Assembly (NCBI GenBank): GCA_020634575.1
Contig: JACKBM010000018.1
Coordinates: forward strand, 1 to 64,000
Length of the DNA: 64,000 nucleotides
Source of the DNA: Ardenticatenales bacterium
Lineage (GTDB): Bacteria; Chloroflexota; Anaerolineae; Promineifilales; Promineifilaceae
Reading direction: 5' to 3'
The notes below the pieces were generated by a model. It was given only the letters and a program-made list of their open reading frames with translations. It did not search any database and was not told the DNA's origin. Made by a program: the position numbers and the translations under genes. Of this stretch, positions 31,932 to 40,287 are shown piece after piece (the stretch's first letter is position 1; each line of letters begins with the position of its first letter).

Positions 31932-33409
31932 GTGACCCGACCTTTTTCTGGCTGATCTGGCTGCCCTTGTTGGCGGCGCCGCTGGTTTATCTCGTGGGGC
32001 GGCTGCTGCCAGAATGGCTGTGCCGCTGGCTGGCCCTGGCCGTTTGCCTGCTGGCCTGGGTGGCCTTGGGGCTGACCTGGGCAGGTTGGACTGGCGCCAG
32101 CGGCCCCCAATTTGCCCTCGGCGAGGTGACGCTCCGGTTGGATGGGGTGACGTTATTGCTGGCGCTCGTTAGCCTGAGCCTGACAACCCTTGTCATCCTG
32201 TATTCCCCCGCGACGCTGGCGGGGTTGCCCGGACAGGAGAAATATTACGCCTTATTGCTGGCGCTCTGCGGCAGCATGATTGGCCTCAGCAGCGCCACGG
32301 ATCTGTTTAACCTGTGGCTCTGGTTTGAGGCGACGGCGCTGGCGTCCTATCTGCTGGTGGCTTTTTACCGGCAACAACCGGCTTCATTGGAAGCCGGGCT
32401 CAAATACCTGGTGCAGGGGGTGGCCGGCTCGGTGCTGGTCCTATTCGGCGTGGCCGTGGTGCTGGCGGCGACGGGCAGCCTGGTGCTGGCCGAGATTCGG
32501 GTCGCGGCGTCGTCAACCCCCGTCATGTTGGCGGCGGCGGCCCTGTTTGTGACTGGCTTTGGCGTGAAGATCGCCATCGTGCCGCTGCATACCTGGCTGC
32601 CGGATGCCCATTCACAGGCACCCAGCGGCATCAGCGCGATGCTGTCTGGTGCAGTGATTGAGGCCGGGCTGGTGGCGCTGCTGCGGGTCGTCGCGGCGCT
32701 GGCTGGGGTGACTGCCTCCTGGGGCTTGCTGCTGCTGGGGCTGGGCGCCATCAACATGTTGGTGGGTAACCTGCTGGCCCTGCCGCAGACGCAGCTCAAG
32801 CGGCTACTGGCCTTTTCCAGCATCAGCCACGTGGGCGTGATGCTGACGGGCATTGGCACCGCCGTGTACAGCGGCGAGCTGCTGGGGATGCAGGGCGCTT
32901 TGTTCCATCTGCTGACCCACGGATTGATGAAGGGGCTGGCCTTTTTGATTGCCGGCGCCTTGCTTTACGGATTGCACCAGGCCCAGGACGAACACGCGCC
33001 GTTGACCATCGAGGAGATGAGCGGCGCGGGCTGGCGTTATCCGCTGGCCGGGTTGGCGCTGGCGGTGGCACTGCTGAGTTTGGGCGGGGTACCGCCGTTG
33101 GCCGGTTTTATGTCGAAGTGGCAGGTGTTGCTGGCGGGGTTGGCGACCGGCCGGTCCCTGCTTATCGGCGCCGCCCTTTTTACGGCTTTTAACAGCCTGC
33201 TTTCCCTGGCTTATTACATCCCCCTTTTGGGGATAGTTTACCGTCGTGAGCCTTCGGCTGCTGTCCAGGCCGCGCGGCCCCTGCCGGCGACCATGCAGCT
33301 GCCGATCGCCATCCTGATGCTGGCCATCGTTCTGGTTGGCCTCTGGCCCGATCTGTTCAGCGGCCTGACACAAGACGCTGGCCTGGCATTGTTGGCGCTG
33401 GGCTCATGA
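31928..33409 (+). CDS. NuoM/NuoN-like proton-channel subunit
   Basis: 493 residues from ATG 31928, which overlaps the NuoL-like stop (ATGA). About 14 transmembrane helices. Motifs: LWLWFEATALASYLLVAFYR, KIAIVPLHTWLPDAHSQAPSG and LLTHGLMKGLAFLIAGALLYGL, then GGVPPLAGFMSKW. It is the second antiporter-like subunit. The gene carries one ACCGGCCGGT (33146). Confidence 0.92.
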   Translation: MSDPTFFWLIWLPLLAAPLVYLVGRLLPEWLCRWLALAVCLLAWVALGLTWAGWTGASGPQFALGEVTLRLDGVTLLLALVSLSLTTLVILYSPATLAGLPGQEKYYALLLALCGSMIGLSSATDLFNLWLWFEATALASYLLVAFYRQQPASLEAGLKYLVQGVAGSVLVLFGVAVVLAATGSLVLAEIRVAASSTPVMLAAAALFVTGFGVKIAIVPLHTWLPDAHSQAPSGISAMLSGAVIEAGLVALLRVVAALAGVTASWGLLLLGLGAINMLVGNLLALPQTQLKRLLAFSSISHVGVMLTGIGTAVYSGELLGMQGALFHLLTHGLMKGLAFLIAGALLYGLHQAQDEHAPLTIEEMSGAGWRYPLAGLALAVALLSLGGVPPLAGFMSKWQVLLAGLATGRSLLIGAALFTAFNSLLSLAYYIPLLGIVYRREPSAAVQAARPLPATMQLPIAILMLAIVLVGLWPDLFSGLTQDAGLALLALGS

Positions 33410-33419
33410 GGAGTTGAGA

Positions 33420-33731
33420 ATGACCTGGCTTCTGACACCGCCGCTTGCTTTTCTGGCTTATCTGCTGCTAGTTGGCTTCCTGTCCGGCATCGGCCGGGTG
33501 ATGGCCGGTGAGGAGCGGCCCAACCCGCTCAAGAGCAGCATGTACACCGGCGGCGAGCTGCAACCGGAGAGCGAGGGCGTGCCCGGCTACCGGCCGTTTT
33601 TTGTTGTGGCCCTGTTTTTCGCCGTCCTGCACCTGGGCGTACTGATGCTGGGCAGCAGCGAACTGGGGCCGTTGGCCGGCATCTACCTGCTCGGCCTTAT
33701 CCTGGCCCTGCTGGCCCTCATTTTAGGTTAG
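33420..33731 (+). CDS. NuoA-like subunit
   Basis: 103 residues from ATG 33420 (GAGGAG 9 bp upstream). Three transmembrane helices with the loop NPLKSSMYTGGELQPE in place of NuoA's NPEKxxxYECG region, then RPFFVVALFFAVLHLGVLML. The conserved Cys of respiratory NuoA is absent (YTGGE), as in many group 4 hydrogenase homologues. The operon continues after a 147-bp gap occupied by an inverted-repeat element. Confidence 0.7.
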   Translation: MTWLLTPPLAFLAYLLLVGFLSGIGRVMAGEERPNPLKSSMYTGGELQPESEGVPGYRPFFVVALFFAVLHLGVLMLGSSELGPLAGIYLLGLILALLALILG

Positions 33732-33742
33732 GGAGGGGAGTT

Positions 33743-33852
33743 TTTGCCACGGATTAACACGGATTTTCACGGATTCTTTGGTGGGATCCTGCTTGGCACA
33801 CTCATTTCACAATTCAAAAATCCGTGCCAAATCCGTGTTAATCCGTGGCAAA
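33743..33852. repeat. 110-bp inverted-repeat (MITE-like) element inside the hydrogenase operon
   Basis: Perfect 23-bp arms, 33743-33765 and 33830-33852, flank 64 bp. The arms are built from short repeats of CACGGATT spaced 10-11 bp (CCACGGATTAACACGGATT). The repeat continues inward imperfectly. It fills the gap between the A-like and B-like genes and codes for nothing. The sequence type (CCACGGATTAACACGGATT) is one I have seen scattered through unrelated bacterial genomes. Confidence 0.88.
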
Positions 33853-33878
33853 GATCCTGAATTTATGGAGAAGATGTG

Positions 33879-34370
33879 ATGGCGTTAGATTTGGGTGAGG
33901 TGTGGCAGGAGGCGTTGGATAAGGTGAGGACGTGGGCGCGGATTAACTCGCCCTGGCTCATCCATTACAACAGCGGTTCCTGCAACGGCTGCGATATCGA
34001 GATACTGGCCACGCTGACGCCGCGTTACGACGTGGAGCGGCTGGGCGTGCGGTTGCAGGGCAGCCCGCGTCATGCCGATGTCCTGATTTGTACCGGGCCG
34101 GTGACGCTGCAATCCAAAGAGCGATTGCGCCGGATTTACGAGCAGATGCCGGAGCCGAAATTTGTGGTCGCCGTGGGTTCCTGCGCCATTTCCGGCGGTG
34201 TTTTTCAGGGTTGCTACAACGTCGTCGGCCACATCGATGAGGTGTTGCCGGTGGATATTTATGTGCCCGGCTGCCCGCCCCGGCCGGAGGCGATCATTGA
34301 CGGTGTCGTCAAGCTGCTGGGGAAAATCAGCGGGCAGGGCGAGCCGGCAGCCCCCGAGGTGAGCGAATGA
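33879..34370 (+). CDS. Group 4 [NiFe] hydrogenase small subunit (NuoB-like)
   Basis: 163 residues from ATG 33879 (GGAGA 9 bp upstream). The four ligands of the proximal [4Fe-4S] cluster are visible: SCNGCDIE (Cys35, Cys38), VGSCAISGG (Cys102) and VPGCPPRPE (Cys132). The small, single-cluster form is that of complex I NuoB and of group 4 hydrogenases, not of respiratory uptake hydrogenases. It passes electrons between the ferredoxin-like subunit and the Ni-Fe site. Overlaps the C-like gene by 4 bp. Confidence 0.93.
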   Translation: MALDLGEVWQEALDKVRTWARINSPWLIHYNSGSCNGCDIEILATLTPRYDVERLGVRLQGSPRHADVLICTGPVTLQSKERLRRIYEQMPEPKFVVAVGSCAISGGVFQGCYNVVGHIDEVLPVDIYVPGCPPRPEAIIDGVVKLLGKISGQGEPAAPEVSE

Positions 34371-34825
34371 GCGAGACTGAAACACGATTAATGGAAGCTG
34401 AAGCGCTCCTGGCGAATTGGGTGACCGAGAAAACAGCGCCGGCGCCGCATCGGCTTGACCTGAGCTTGCCGCCAGATGCCCTGGTGGCCGCGGTGCAGAA
34501 GCTGCATGAGGCCGGCTGGGGTTACCTGGCGGCGATTACCGGGCTGGATCTGGGTGTCGAGGCTGGCGTGATCGAGGTGCTGTACCATTTTTGCCACGGT
34601 GCGGCGGTGTTGGGGCTGCGGGTGGGGCTGGAGCGGGACCGGCCGGTTATCCCCACCATCTGCAGCATCATCCCCTCCGCCAGTTTTTTCGAGCGGGAAC
34701 TGAGTGAGATGTTTGGCATTACGGTTGAGGGTACGCCGAATCCGGCGCGGTTGTTTTTGCCGGATGAATGGCCGGCAGGGGTTCACCCGCTGCGCAAGGA
34801 TTATGAGCCGGCGGGGCAGGAATGA
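34367..34825 (+). CDS. NuoC-like (30-kDa type) subunit
   Basis: 152 residues. Pattern GWGYLAAITGLDLG, IEVLYHFCHG, then the diagnostic ASFFERELSEMFGITVEG and HPLRKDY, as in NuoC and hydrogenase HycE N-domain. Here it is a separate protein rather than fused to the large subunit. It scaffolds the small/large subunit pair. A 316-bp repeat-like gap follows before the large subunit gene. Confidence 0.9.
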   Translation: MSETETRLMEAEALLANWVTEKTAPAPHRLDLSLPPDALVAAVQKLHEAGWGYLAAITGLDLGVEAGVIEVLYHFCHGAAVLGLRVGLERDRPVIPTICSIIPSASFFERELSEMFGITVEGTPNPARLFLPDEWPAGVHPLRKDYEPAGQE

Positions 34826-35141
34826 TGGGCACTTTTAGAAGGATAACCAAAGGTTCATAGTAAAGGCTTTAAGGCTTGTCCGGAGGTCAAATTGGTATTG
34901 ATAATACACCTTATGACGTCATCCCGAGCTTTGTCTGCCGTGAAAAGCGCTCATTAAGAGAGCGCGAGGGACCCCTCTTTGCGGCGCAGAAAGGACCGGC
35001 CTAAAGCAAAAGGCGAGCCGCCAGACCAGCCACCAGCCGTCAAGGCCAGATGTTCGCGTCGAATCCCATGGTGATGGGCTGGCGAGTAAGCGGGGGACAG
35101 GACTTTAGGAATAACCATTGGCGACGTTCGAGGAATGGACG
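34826..35141. other. Intra-operon gap with repeat-like sequence
   Basis: 316 bp without a plausible gene, within the hydrogenase operon. At 34915-34977 a segment starting GTCATCCCGAGC and ending GCGAGGGACCCC looks like a decayed copy of the dispersed GTCATCCTGAGC...GCGAAGGATC repeat type; a 6-bp hairpin GCGCTC/GAGCGC (34947-34952, 34960-34965) lies inside. The last 20 bases hold the GAGGAA that serves the large-subunit ATG. Confidence 0.5.
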
Positions 35142-36356
35142 ATGCACAAGAATGAACAAAGCGGACAGGCTGGCAAATTTATCGTCCCGATTGGGCCGCA
35201 GCATCCGGCGCTGAAGGAGCCGGGCCATTTTGAGTTTGCCGTGGATGGCGAGATCGTGACCGCGGCTTCGGTCCGGCTGGGCTATGCCCATCGCGGCATT
35301 GAGAAGGCGACGGAGTCGCGCAACTGGGCCCAGAACCTGTACCTCCTGGAGCGAATCTGCGGCATCTGTTCGCATATTCATGCGACGGCGTTTTGTCTGG
35401 GCGTCGAGGAGTTGGCCGGGGTTGAGGTGCCGCCGCGGGCTCAGGCGATCCGGGTGCTCGTGGCCGAATTGGAACGGATTCACAGCCATCTGCTCTGGTT
35501 AGGCGTCGCCGCCCACGAGGCCGGCTTTGACACCCTGTTTATGTACTCCTGGCGGGACCGGGAGACGGTCATGGACATCCTGGAGGGGCTGACCGGCAAC
35601 CGGGTCAATTACTCAGCCAACGTGCTGGGCGGCGTGAAATACGATGTGGACGAGGCGCAGGCGACGGCGATTCGCCAGGGGCTGGCATACCTGGAGGAGC
35701 GGACCCATCATTACCTGGATGTGGTCACGGCAGATCCCGTTTTCCTACAGCGGACACGCGGCATCGGCATCATGACGGGGGAGCAGGCGACGCGGCTGGG
35801 CGTGGTTGGGCCGACGGCGCGGGCCTCTGGCGTAGGCCGGGATATCCGGGTGGAAGCGCCCTACGCGGCCTATGACGCCTTCCCGGTCAAGTCGATATTG
35901 GCGACAGCCGGGGACCTGGAAGCCCGCTTTGTGGTCCGTTTGCAAGAGCTGTTTGAAAGTTACCGGGTCATCCGACAGATTTTGGACGAGTTACCGGCCG
36001 GTGAGCTCACCGCCAAACGGATGCCCCGCCGCATCAAGCCGGGAGAAGTCATCAGCCGGGTCGAAGCGCCGCGAGGCGAGCTATTTTATTTCATCAAGAG
36101 CAATGGGTCGGAGCTGCCCGAACGGATCAAGGTGCGCACGCCGACCCTGTGCAACATGGCCTCGGTGCTGACGTTGACCGTTGGCCATCACCTGGCTGAC
36201 GTGCCGATGATCCTGGTCGGCATTGATCCCTGTTTCTCCTGCAATGACCGGGGTGTCACTCTGCGTCGCGCGGCGGGTGCTGACTATTGGGATTGGGAGC
36301 GGCTACGTCAATTTGGCATCGATTTTTATGCCGGGAAGGGGACCCATCATGGTTGA
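35142..36356 (+). CDS. Group 4 [NiFe] hydrogenase large (catalytic) subunit
   Basis: 404 residues from ATG 35142 (GAGGAA upstream; a TTG at 35118 is less likely). Both nickel-binding pairs are intact: RICGICSHIHA (Cys73, Cys76) and DPCFSCNDR (Cys364, Cys367), so it is a real hydrogenase and not a complex I NuoD or an Ehr-type homologue without cysteines. After Arg370 a 34-residue tail remains, as in the HycE precursor cleaved by HycI after the equivalent Arg. The matching protease gene is in the same operon. It should evolve or oxidise H2 at the cytoplasmic side of the membrane. Confidence 0.95.
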   Translation: MHKNEQSGQAGKFIVPIGPQHPALKEPGHFEFAVDGEIVTAASVRLGYAHRGIEKATESRNWAQNLYLLERICGICSHIHATAFCLGVEELAGVEVPPRAQAIRVLVAELERIHSHLLWLGVAAHEAGFDTLFMYSWRDRETVMDILEGLTGNRVNYSANVLGGVKYDVDEAQATAIRQGLAYLEERTHHYLDVVTADPVFLQRTRGIGIMTGEQATRLGVVGPTARASGVGRDIRVEAPYAAYDAFPVKSILATAGDLEARFVVRLQELFESYRVIRQILDELPAGELTAKRMPRRIKPGEVISRVEAPRGELFYFIKSNGSELPERIKVRTPTLCNMASVLTLTVGHHLADVPMILVGIDPCFSCNDRGVTLRRAAGADYWDWERLRQFGIDFYAGKGTHHG

Positions 36357-37251
36357 TGTGCTGGCGCTGCTATTTTTCCCGGGTGGGCTGGCGCTGTTAT
36401 TGTTCGGCCTGACCTTTACCTGGCTGGACCGCAAATTGCTGGCCCGGCTGCAAAACCGGCTGGGACCGCGCTGGTTCCAGCTACCGGCCGATGTGCTGAA
36501 GCTGCTGGCCAAGGAAGAGGTGATACCGGCCGGTGTCAATCGCCTCCTGTTCACCACGTTACCGATTATCGCCCTCGCCGGCGCCCTGACGGCGGCGCTT
36601 TACGTGCCGTTGTGGGGGCTGGCGCCGTCGTTTAGTTTTCGCGGCGATCTGATTGTGACGATTTACTTGCTCAGCCTGCTGACGCTCTGTACCGGGCTGG
36701 CCGGGGCCAACAACCAGGGCGAGTTTTCTCTGTTGGGCGCGGTGCGGGCGCTGACGCAGCTGTTTGCCTACGAGGCGCCCTTCCTGCTGGCGCTCATTGG
36801 GCCTGCCCTGGTCGCCGGAAGCTGGCAAATTGACGAGATCGTCGGGTATGCGACCGACCATTGGCTAATCCTGACCCAGCCCATTGGCTTCCTGGTGGCG
36901 CTGATTGGCCTGATGGGTAAGCTGGAGATGCCGCCGTTTGACGCACCGGAAGCGGAGACGGAGATCGTGACCGGCGCTCTGACTGAATACAGCGGCCGGG
37001 GTCTGGCTCTTTTCCAGTTGGGACGCGGTGTGGAGTTGGTCATCGGGCTGGCGCTGATCGTCACTTTTTATCTGGGCGGCATAGGCCATCCGTTGTTATT
37101 TCTGGCCAAAAATTTGCTGCTGATTCTGCTGATGGCGGTGGGGCAGTCGTTGATGACCCGGCTGCGCATCGACCAGACGGTCGGGCTCTGGTGGCGCTAT
37201 GGGGCGCTGCTGGCGCTGGGTCAATGGCTGCTGCTCATCTGGCTGGCTTGA
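36349..37251 (+). CDS. NuoH-like membrane anchor subunit
   Basis: 300 residues from ATG 36349, which overlaps the large-subunit end by 8 bp. Eight transmembrane helices with DRKLLARLQNRLGP near the start and LMGKLEMPPFDAPEAETEIVTG, the conserved cytosolic loop of NuoH/HyfC (the acid-rich Q-chamber region). It couples the hydrophilic arm to the pump modules. Followed by the ferredoxin-like gene after 10 bp. Confidence 0.92.
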   Translation: MVDVLALLFFPGGLALLLFGLTFTWLDRKLLARLQNRLGPRWFQLPADVLKLLAKEEVIPAGVNRLLFTTLPIIALAGALTAALYVPLWGLAPSFSFRGDLIVTIYLLSLLTLCTGLAGANNQGEFSLLGAVRALTQLFAYEAPFLLALIGPALVAGSWQIDEIVGYATDHWLILTQPIGFLVALIGLMGKLEMPPFDAPEAETEIVTGALTEYSGRGLALFQLGRGVELVIGLALIVTFYLGGIGHPLLFLAKNLLLILLMAVGQSLMTRLRIDQTVGLWWRYGALLALGQWLLLIWLA

Positions 37252-37261
37252 GGAGGTTAGG

Positions 37262-37681
37262 ATGAAACGGGTCACGATGTTGCTGGATGTCTTGCGTTCA
37301 CTCTGGCAACGGCCGTTTACGCGCCGCTACCCGTTCGAAAAGAGCCCGGCGCCGGAGCGGCTGCGCGGCCGGCTGCATTATGATTCCTCTAAATGCACCG
37401 GTTGCTGTCTGTGCAGCCGCGAATGCCCCTCCCAGGCGCTGGAACTGATCACGGTGGATCGCAAGGCCAAACGGTTTGTGCTCCGTTACCATGCGGATCG
37501 CTGCATTTATTGTTCGCAATGTGTGCAGAATTGCCGCTTTAACTGTCTGGAGATGTCGCCGCAGGAGTGGGAGCTGGCCGCGACCAGCCGGGAACCTTTT
37601 ACCGTTTATTATGGAGATGAAGCGGATGTCGCCACTTTCCTGGCGCGCGGCGCTGACGCTGACTCTGGCGACGCTGAGTGA
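37262..37681 (+). CDS. NuoI-like 2x[4Fe-4S] ferredoxin subunit
   Basis: 139 residues from ATG 37262 (GAGGAGG 6 bp upstream). Two CxxCxxCxxxC clusters: KCTGCCLCSRECP (Cys45, 48, 51, 55) and RCIYCSQCVQNCR (Cys81, 84, 87, 91). The long basic N-terminus resembles NuoI. It probably accepts electrons from soluble ferredoxin. Its 3' end overlaps the protease gene by 56 bp in another frame. Confidence 0.93.
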   Translation: MKRVTMLLDVLRSLWQRPFTRRYPFEKSPAPERLRGRLHYDSSKCTGCCLCSRECPSQALELITVDRKAKRFVLRYHADRCIYCSQCVQNCRFNCLEMSPQEWELAATSREPFTVYYGDEADVATFLARGADADSGDAE

Positions 37682-38132
37682 GCCAGCGCCGCGGGTAGCC
37701 ATCGTGGGCATTGGCCACGAACTGCGAGGTGATGATGCGGCCGGGCTGCTGGTGGCGCAAGGGTTGCAGCCGCTGGCTGACGAGCGGCTGCTGGTGATTG
37801 CGGCGGGCCATGCCCCGGAGAACCACACCGGCCGGATCCGGCGCCATCAACCCCATCTCATCATTCTCATCGATGCTGCTCAGCTAGACGCGCCGCCCGG
37901 CACCATCCATTGGTTGACTGCCGCGGCGACGAGCGGCCTGAGTGCCAGTACCCATACGCTGCCGCCCTACATGCTCACCCGCTACCTGGAAGCGGAGTTG
38001 GGCTGCGTGGTGGCGCTGCTGGGGGTGCAACCGGCCGGTACGGAGCTGGGCGCCCCACTGTCGCGCCCGGTAGCGCACGCTGTCAGCGAGCTTGTCACCG
38101 GGCTGCAAGCCAGTCTCGCCCCAGCTGCTTAA
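37626..38132 (+). CDS. Hydrogenase maturation protease, HycI type
   Basis: 168 residues from ATG 37626 (GGAG 9 bp upstream; ATG 37617 also in frame). It follows HycI closely: [13 protein letters not shown] (pattern GxGNxLxxDDxxG, with His for Asn), [10 protein letters not shown] (HycI AGSAPEN), [19 protein letters not shown] with the metal His110 and [12 protein letters not shown]. The protease removes the C-terminal tail of the large subunit after nickel insertion. No hypA-F genes are in the window, so those must lie elsewhere. Its TAA shares bases with the convergent GH13 stop. Confidence 0.92.
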   Translation: MSPLSWRAALTLTLATLSEPAPRVAIVGIGHELRGDDAAGLLVAQGLQPLADERLLVIAAGHAPENHTGRIRRHQPHLIILIDAAQLDAPPGTIHWLTAAATSGLSASTHTLPPYMLTRYLEAELGCVVALLGVQPAGTELGAPLSRPVAHAVSELVTGLQASLAPAA

Positions 38133-40168
38133 GCCACCAGCACGAGCTTGTAGCTGTAACCGGCCAGCGGCAGGGTTACGGTGTTATCCGCACCAACTAC
38201 CCCTATCTGCTCACCCGTCAACATATCCTGCAAATCGCCCTGAACCGGCCGGGGCAACGTGATCGTCTGCGCCGACGGTTCGCTGCAGAAGTTGATGACG
38301 GTGAGCTGGATGGCGCCGCTCGCGGGCAGCCGGTGCACCATCACCAGCAGCCCACCGGCGCCCAGAACGCCAACCTGCTCGGCCGCGTAAATCTGGTGTT
38401 GTTCGCGCAGGGCCAGCAACCGCTTCAGCTGGCTGGCGAACGAGTCGGGATCAGCCAATTGTTGTGTCAGGGGGCCGTAAAGTGAGGGGGCCGCAGGCAG
38501 GTCGGCGCTGCCCCCTTTGCCCAGGAGGTCGTAGCCGCCCCGGTGGATCCAGCGCGTGTCGCCATCGGCCATTAATTCTGCGACCTCGGCCGGGGGCAGC
38601 GGCAGGGCGCCGACCAGGTCCCAGCCAGAGAGGGCGAAGACGCCGGGCTGGAAGGCGTTGTAGACCACCAGAAGCAGATGGAGCTGCTTGATGAGCGCTT
38701 TTTGCGTTTCGTCGATCTGGTTCAGGTCGGCCAGGCCGAGGGTCGCTGTGATGATGCTGGCGGTAGTGCAGGAGATGCCGTTGGTCGTGGATTGCAGATT
38801 GTAGCTGGCATGGGGCGCCCGCATCAGCCGGTCATACATCTGCTCGCGAATTTTCTCGCGCAGGGCCAGACCAGGCAGAGTTTCCCCATCCAGCTCAAAT
38901 GACGCTTCGGCATATTTGGTCCAGAAATGTACCAGTTCCAGCGTCAATTCGTCATGGTTTTGCAGGGCGTGGATGAGGCTATTGGCGCGAATGCCGAAGT
39001 CACCCATCAGACCCAGCATCAGGCGCAGGAAGGCGGCGTTGCCGGTCACCAGGGCGTGGTGATAGGCGGGCCGGGTGACAAAATCGTAGGAGAGGTCGGC
39101 GCCGCCCTGGCCCATGGCAGCCATATCATCCAGGGTCAGGTTCAACTCCTGGAAGCTGTAGCCGCCCGCCTTGCGAATCAGCCCGGCGATGAGCTGGTTG
39201 CCGGTCACGGCCAGCGGGTGGCCTTCGGATGTGACCTGGCCTTGCTCATCCCGCTCGACGCCGAGAAAACCGTTGGCATCCAGCCGCACCATCCCTTCGC
39301 CGAGGACGCCCAGCGAATGCATGATGTCGCCGGCGATGAGGCGTTGGGCGGCAAAGCTCTGGTCCAGCCAGTTGAAAACCGGCTGCCCTTCCTTGAAATA
39401 GTGCAGATAGACCCAGCGCCGGACAACGCCGTCGGCGCCGCGCACCGGAGCGGTAGCGCTCCAGTTGCTTTCCTTGACGCCCGGGTCGTAGAAAATGACT
39501 CGCGTCAACCGGCCGATGATATATTGTCGCCTGGCCAGCTCGTCGACAACCTCTGGTTTCAGGTTGACCGAATCCCGGCCCGGGGGGACATCTGGCAGAA
39601 GATCCCAGTCGCTCTCCGCAATTTCAACCATGTGATAGAGGCCGGGATAGTCGTCCACGGCTCGTTCGGCCAACCGCCAATCCGGCCCTTTGCCGCTATG
39701 TAACGGGACGATGTCGCCAATGACGACCAATCCGGCAGCGTTGGCGGCGGCCATCATCTGTCGATAATCGGTATCGGTGCCGAACTGGGGGTCGATCTCC
39801 AGGCCAATCCGGTCAAAGTGGCCGTCGATGGTGGGGGTGTAGTTCCGGCCGGTCACGCCCCCAGAGCGCTTAAGTGGCCCGGTGTGGACGGCGGCGATGC
39901 CAATATCACGAAAGGCGGCCCACAGGTCGGGGTCGGCCAGCGCCTGCAGGACAGTCTGGCCGGGTTGAGTCATGATAGCGGAGGGGTAGGCGGTAAACCA
40001 GACTGAAGCGCGTGCTGCCGCAGCGGCCGGTTGGGTGTGGGCGTAGGGGCGCTGCCATTGCTCTTTTTGGCCGGAGAGTCTGGCGGCCACCTGGCCGGCC
40101 CCCGCCAGCATAGCTCGTGCCAACAGCCAGTCAATATAAGCGTTCGTATCTAGCGACTCATTCTCCAC
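38129..40168 (-). CDS. GH13 alpha-amylase-family enzyme, trehalose-synthase-like
   Basis: 679 residues from a GTG at 40168, supported by AGGAG 7 bp upstream. GH13 barrel motifs: the nucleophile in [10 protein letters not shown] (Asp297), a candidate acid/base in GGYSFQELN, and the transition-state Asp in LQNHDEL (Asp406). A C-terminal beta domain ends GYSYKLVLV. The first region with its long N-terminal helix and [14 protein letters not shown] loop resembles maltose/trehalose-interconverting enzymes (GH13_33-type) more than secreted amylases; no signal peptide. Substrate assignment is tentative. Confidence 0.72.
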   Translation of the reverse strand: MENESLDTNAYIDWLLARAMLAGAGQVAARLSGQKEQWQRPYAHTQPAAAAARASVWFTAYPSAIMTQPGQTVLQALADPDLWAAFRDIGIAAVHTGPLKRSGGVTGRNYTPTIDGHFDRIGLEIDPQFGTDTDYRQMMAAANAAGLVVIGDIVPLHSGKGPDWRLAERAVDDYPGLYHMVEIAESDWDLLPDVPPGRDSVNLKPEVVDELARRQYIIGRLTRVIFYDPGVKESNWSATAPVRGADGVVRRWVYLHYFKEGQPVFNWLDQSFAAQRLIAGDIMHSLGVLGEGMVRLDANGFLGVERDEQGQVTSEGHPLAVTGNQLIAGLIRKAGGYSFQELNLTLDDMAAMGQGGADLSYDFVTRPAYHHALVTGNAAFLRLMLGLMGDFGIRANSLIHALQNHDELTLELVHFWTKYAEASFELDGETLPGLALREKIREQMYDRLMRAPHASYNLQSTTNGISCTTASIITATLGLADLNQIDETQKALIKQLHLLLVVYNAFQPGVFALSGWDLVGALPLPPAEVAELMADGDTRWIHRGGYDLLGKGGSADLPAAPSLYGPLTQQLADPDSFASQLKRLLALREQHQIYAAEQVGVLGAGGLLVMVHRLPASGAIQLTVINFCSEPSAQTITLPRPVQGDLQDMLTGEQIGVVGADNTVTLPLAGYSYKLVLVA

Positions 40169-40287
40169 CCGGGACTCCTTTGATCACAATTAGGGCTGCT
40201 CGGCCGGGGCGCGGTGCTGGCCGAGACAAGGTGCTTTCTTCAGGCAATCATAACACAGTCGGCCGGCGGCCTGGCGCAGTAGCGTGT

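Noticed and set aside
29160..37681. Respiratory complex I (nuo operon)
   Set aside because: The large subunit has both nickel-binding CxxC pairs, a HycI-type protease gene follows, and nuoE, F and G are missing.
38927..39703. Plus-strand frame across the GH13 gene
   Set aside because: No motif, and the minus-strand gene has clear catalytic motifs.
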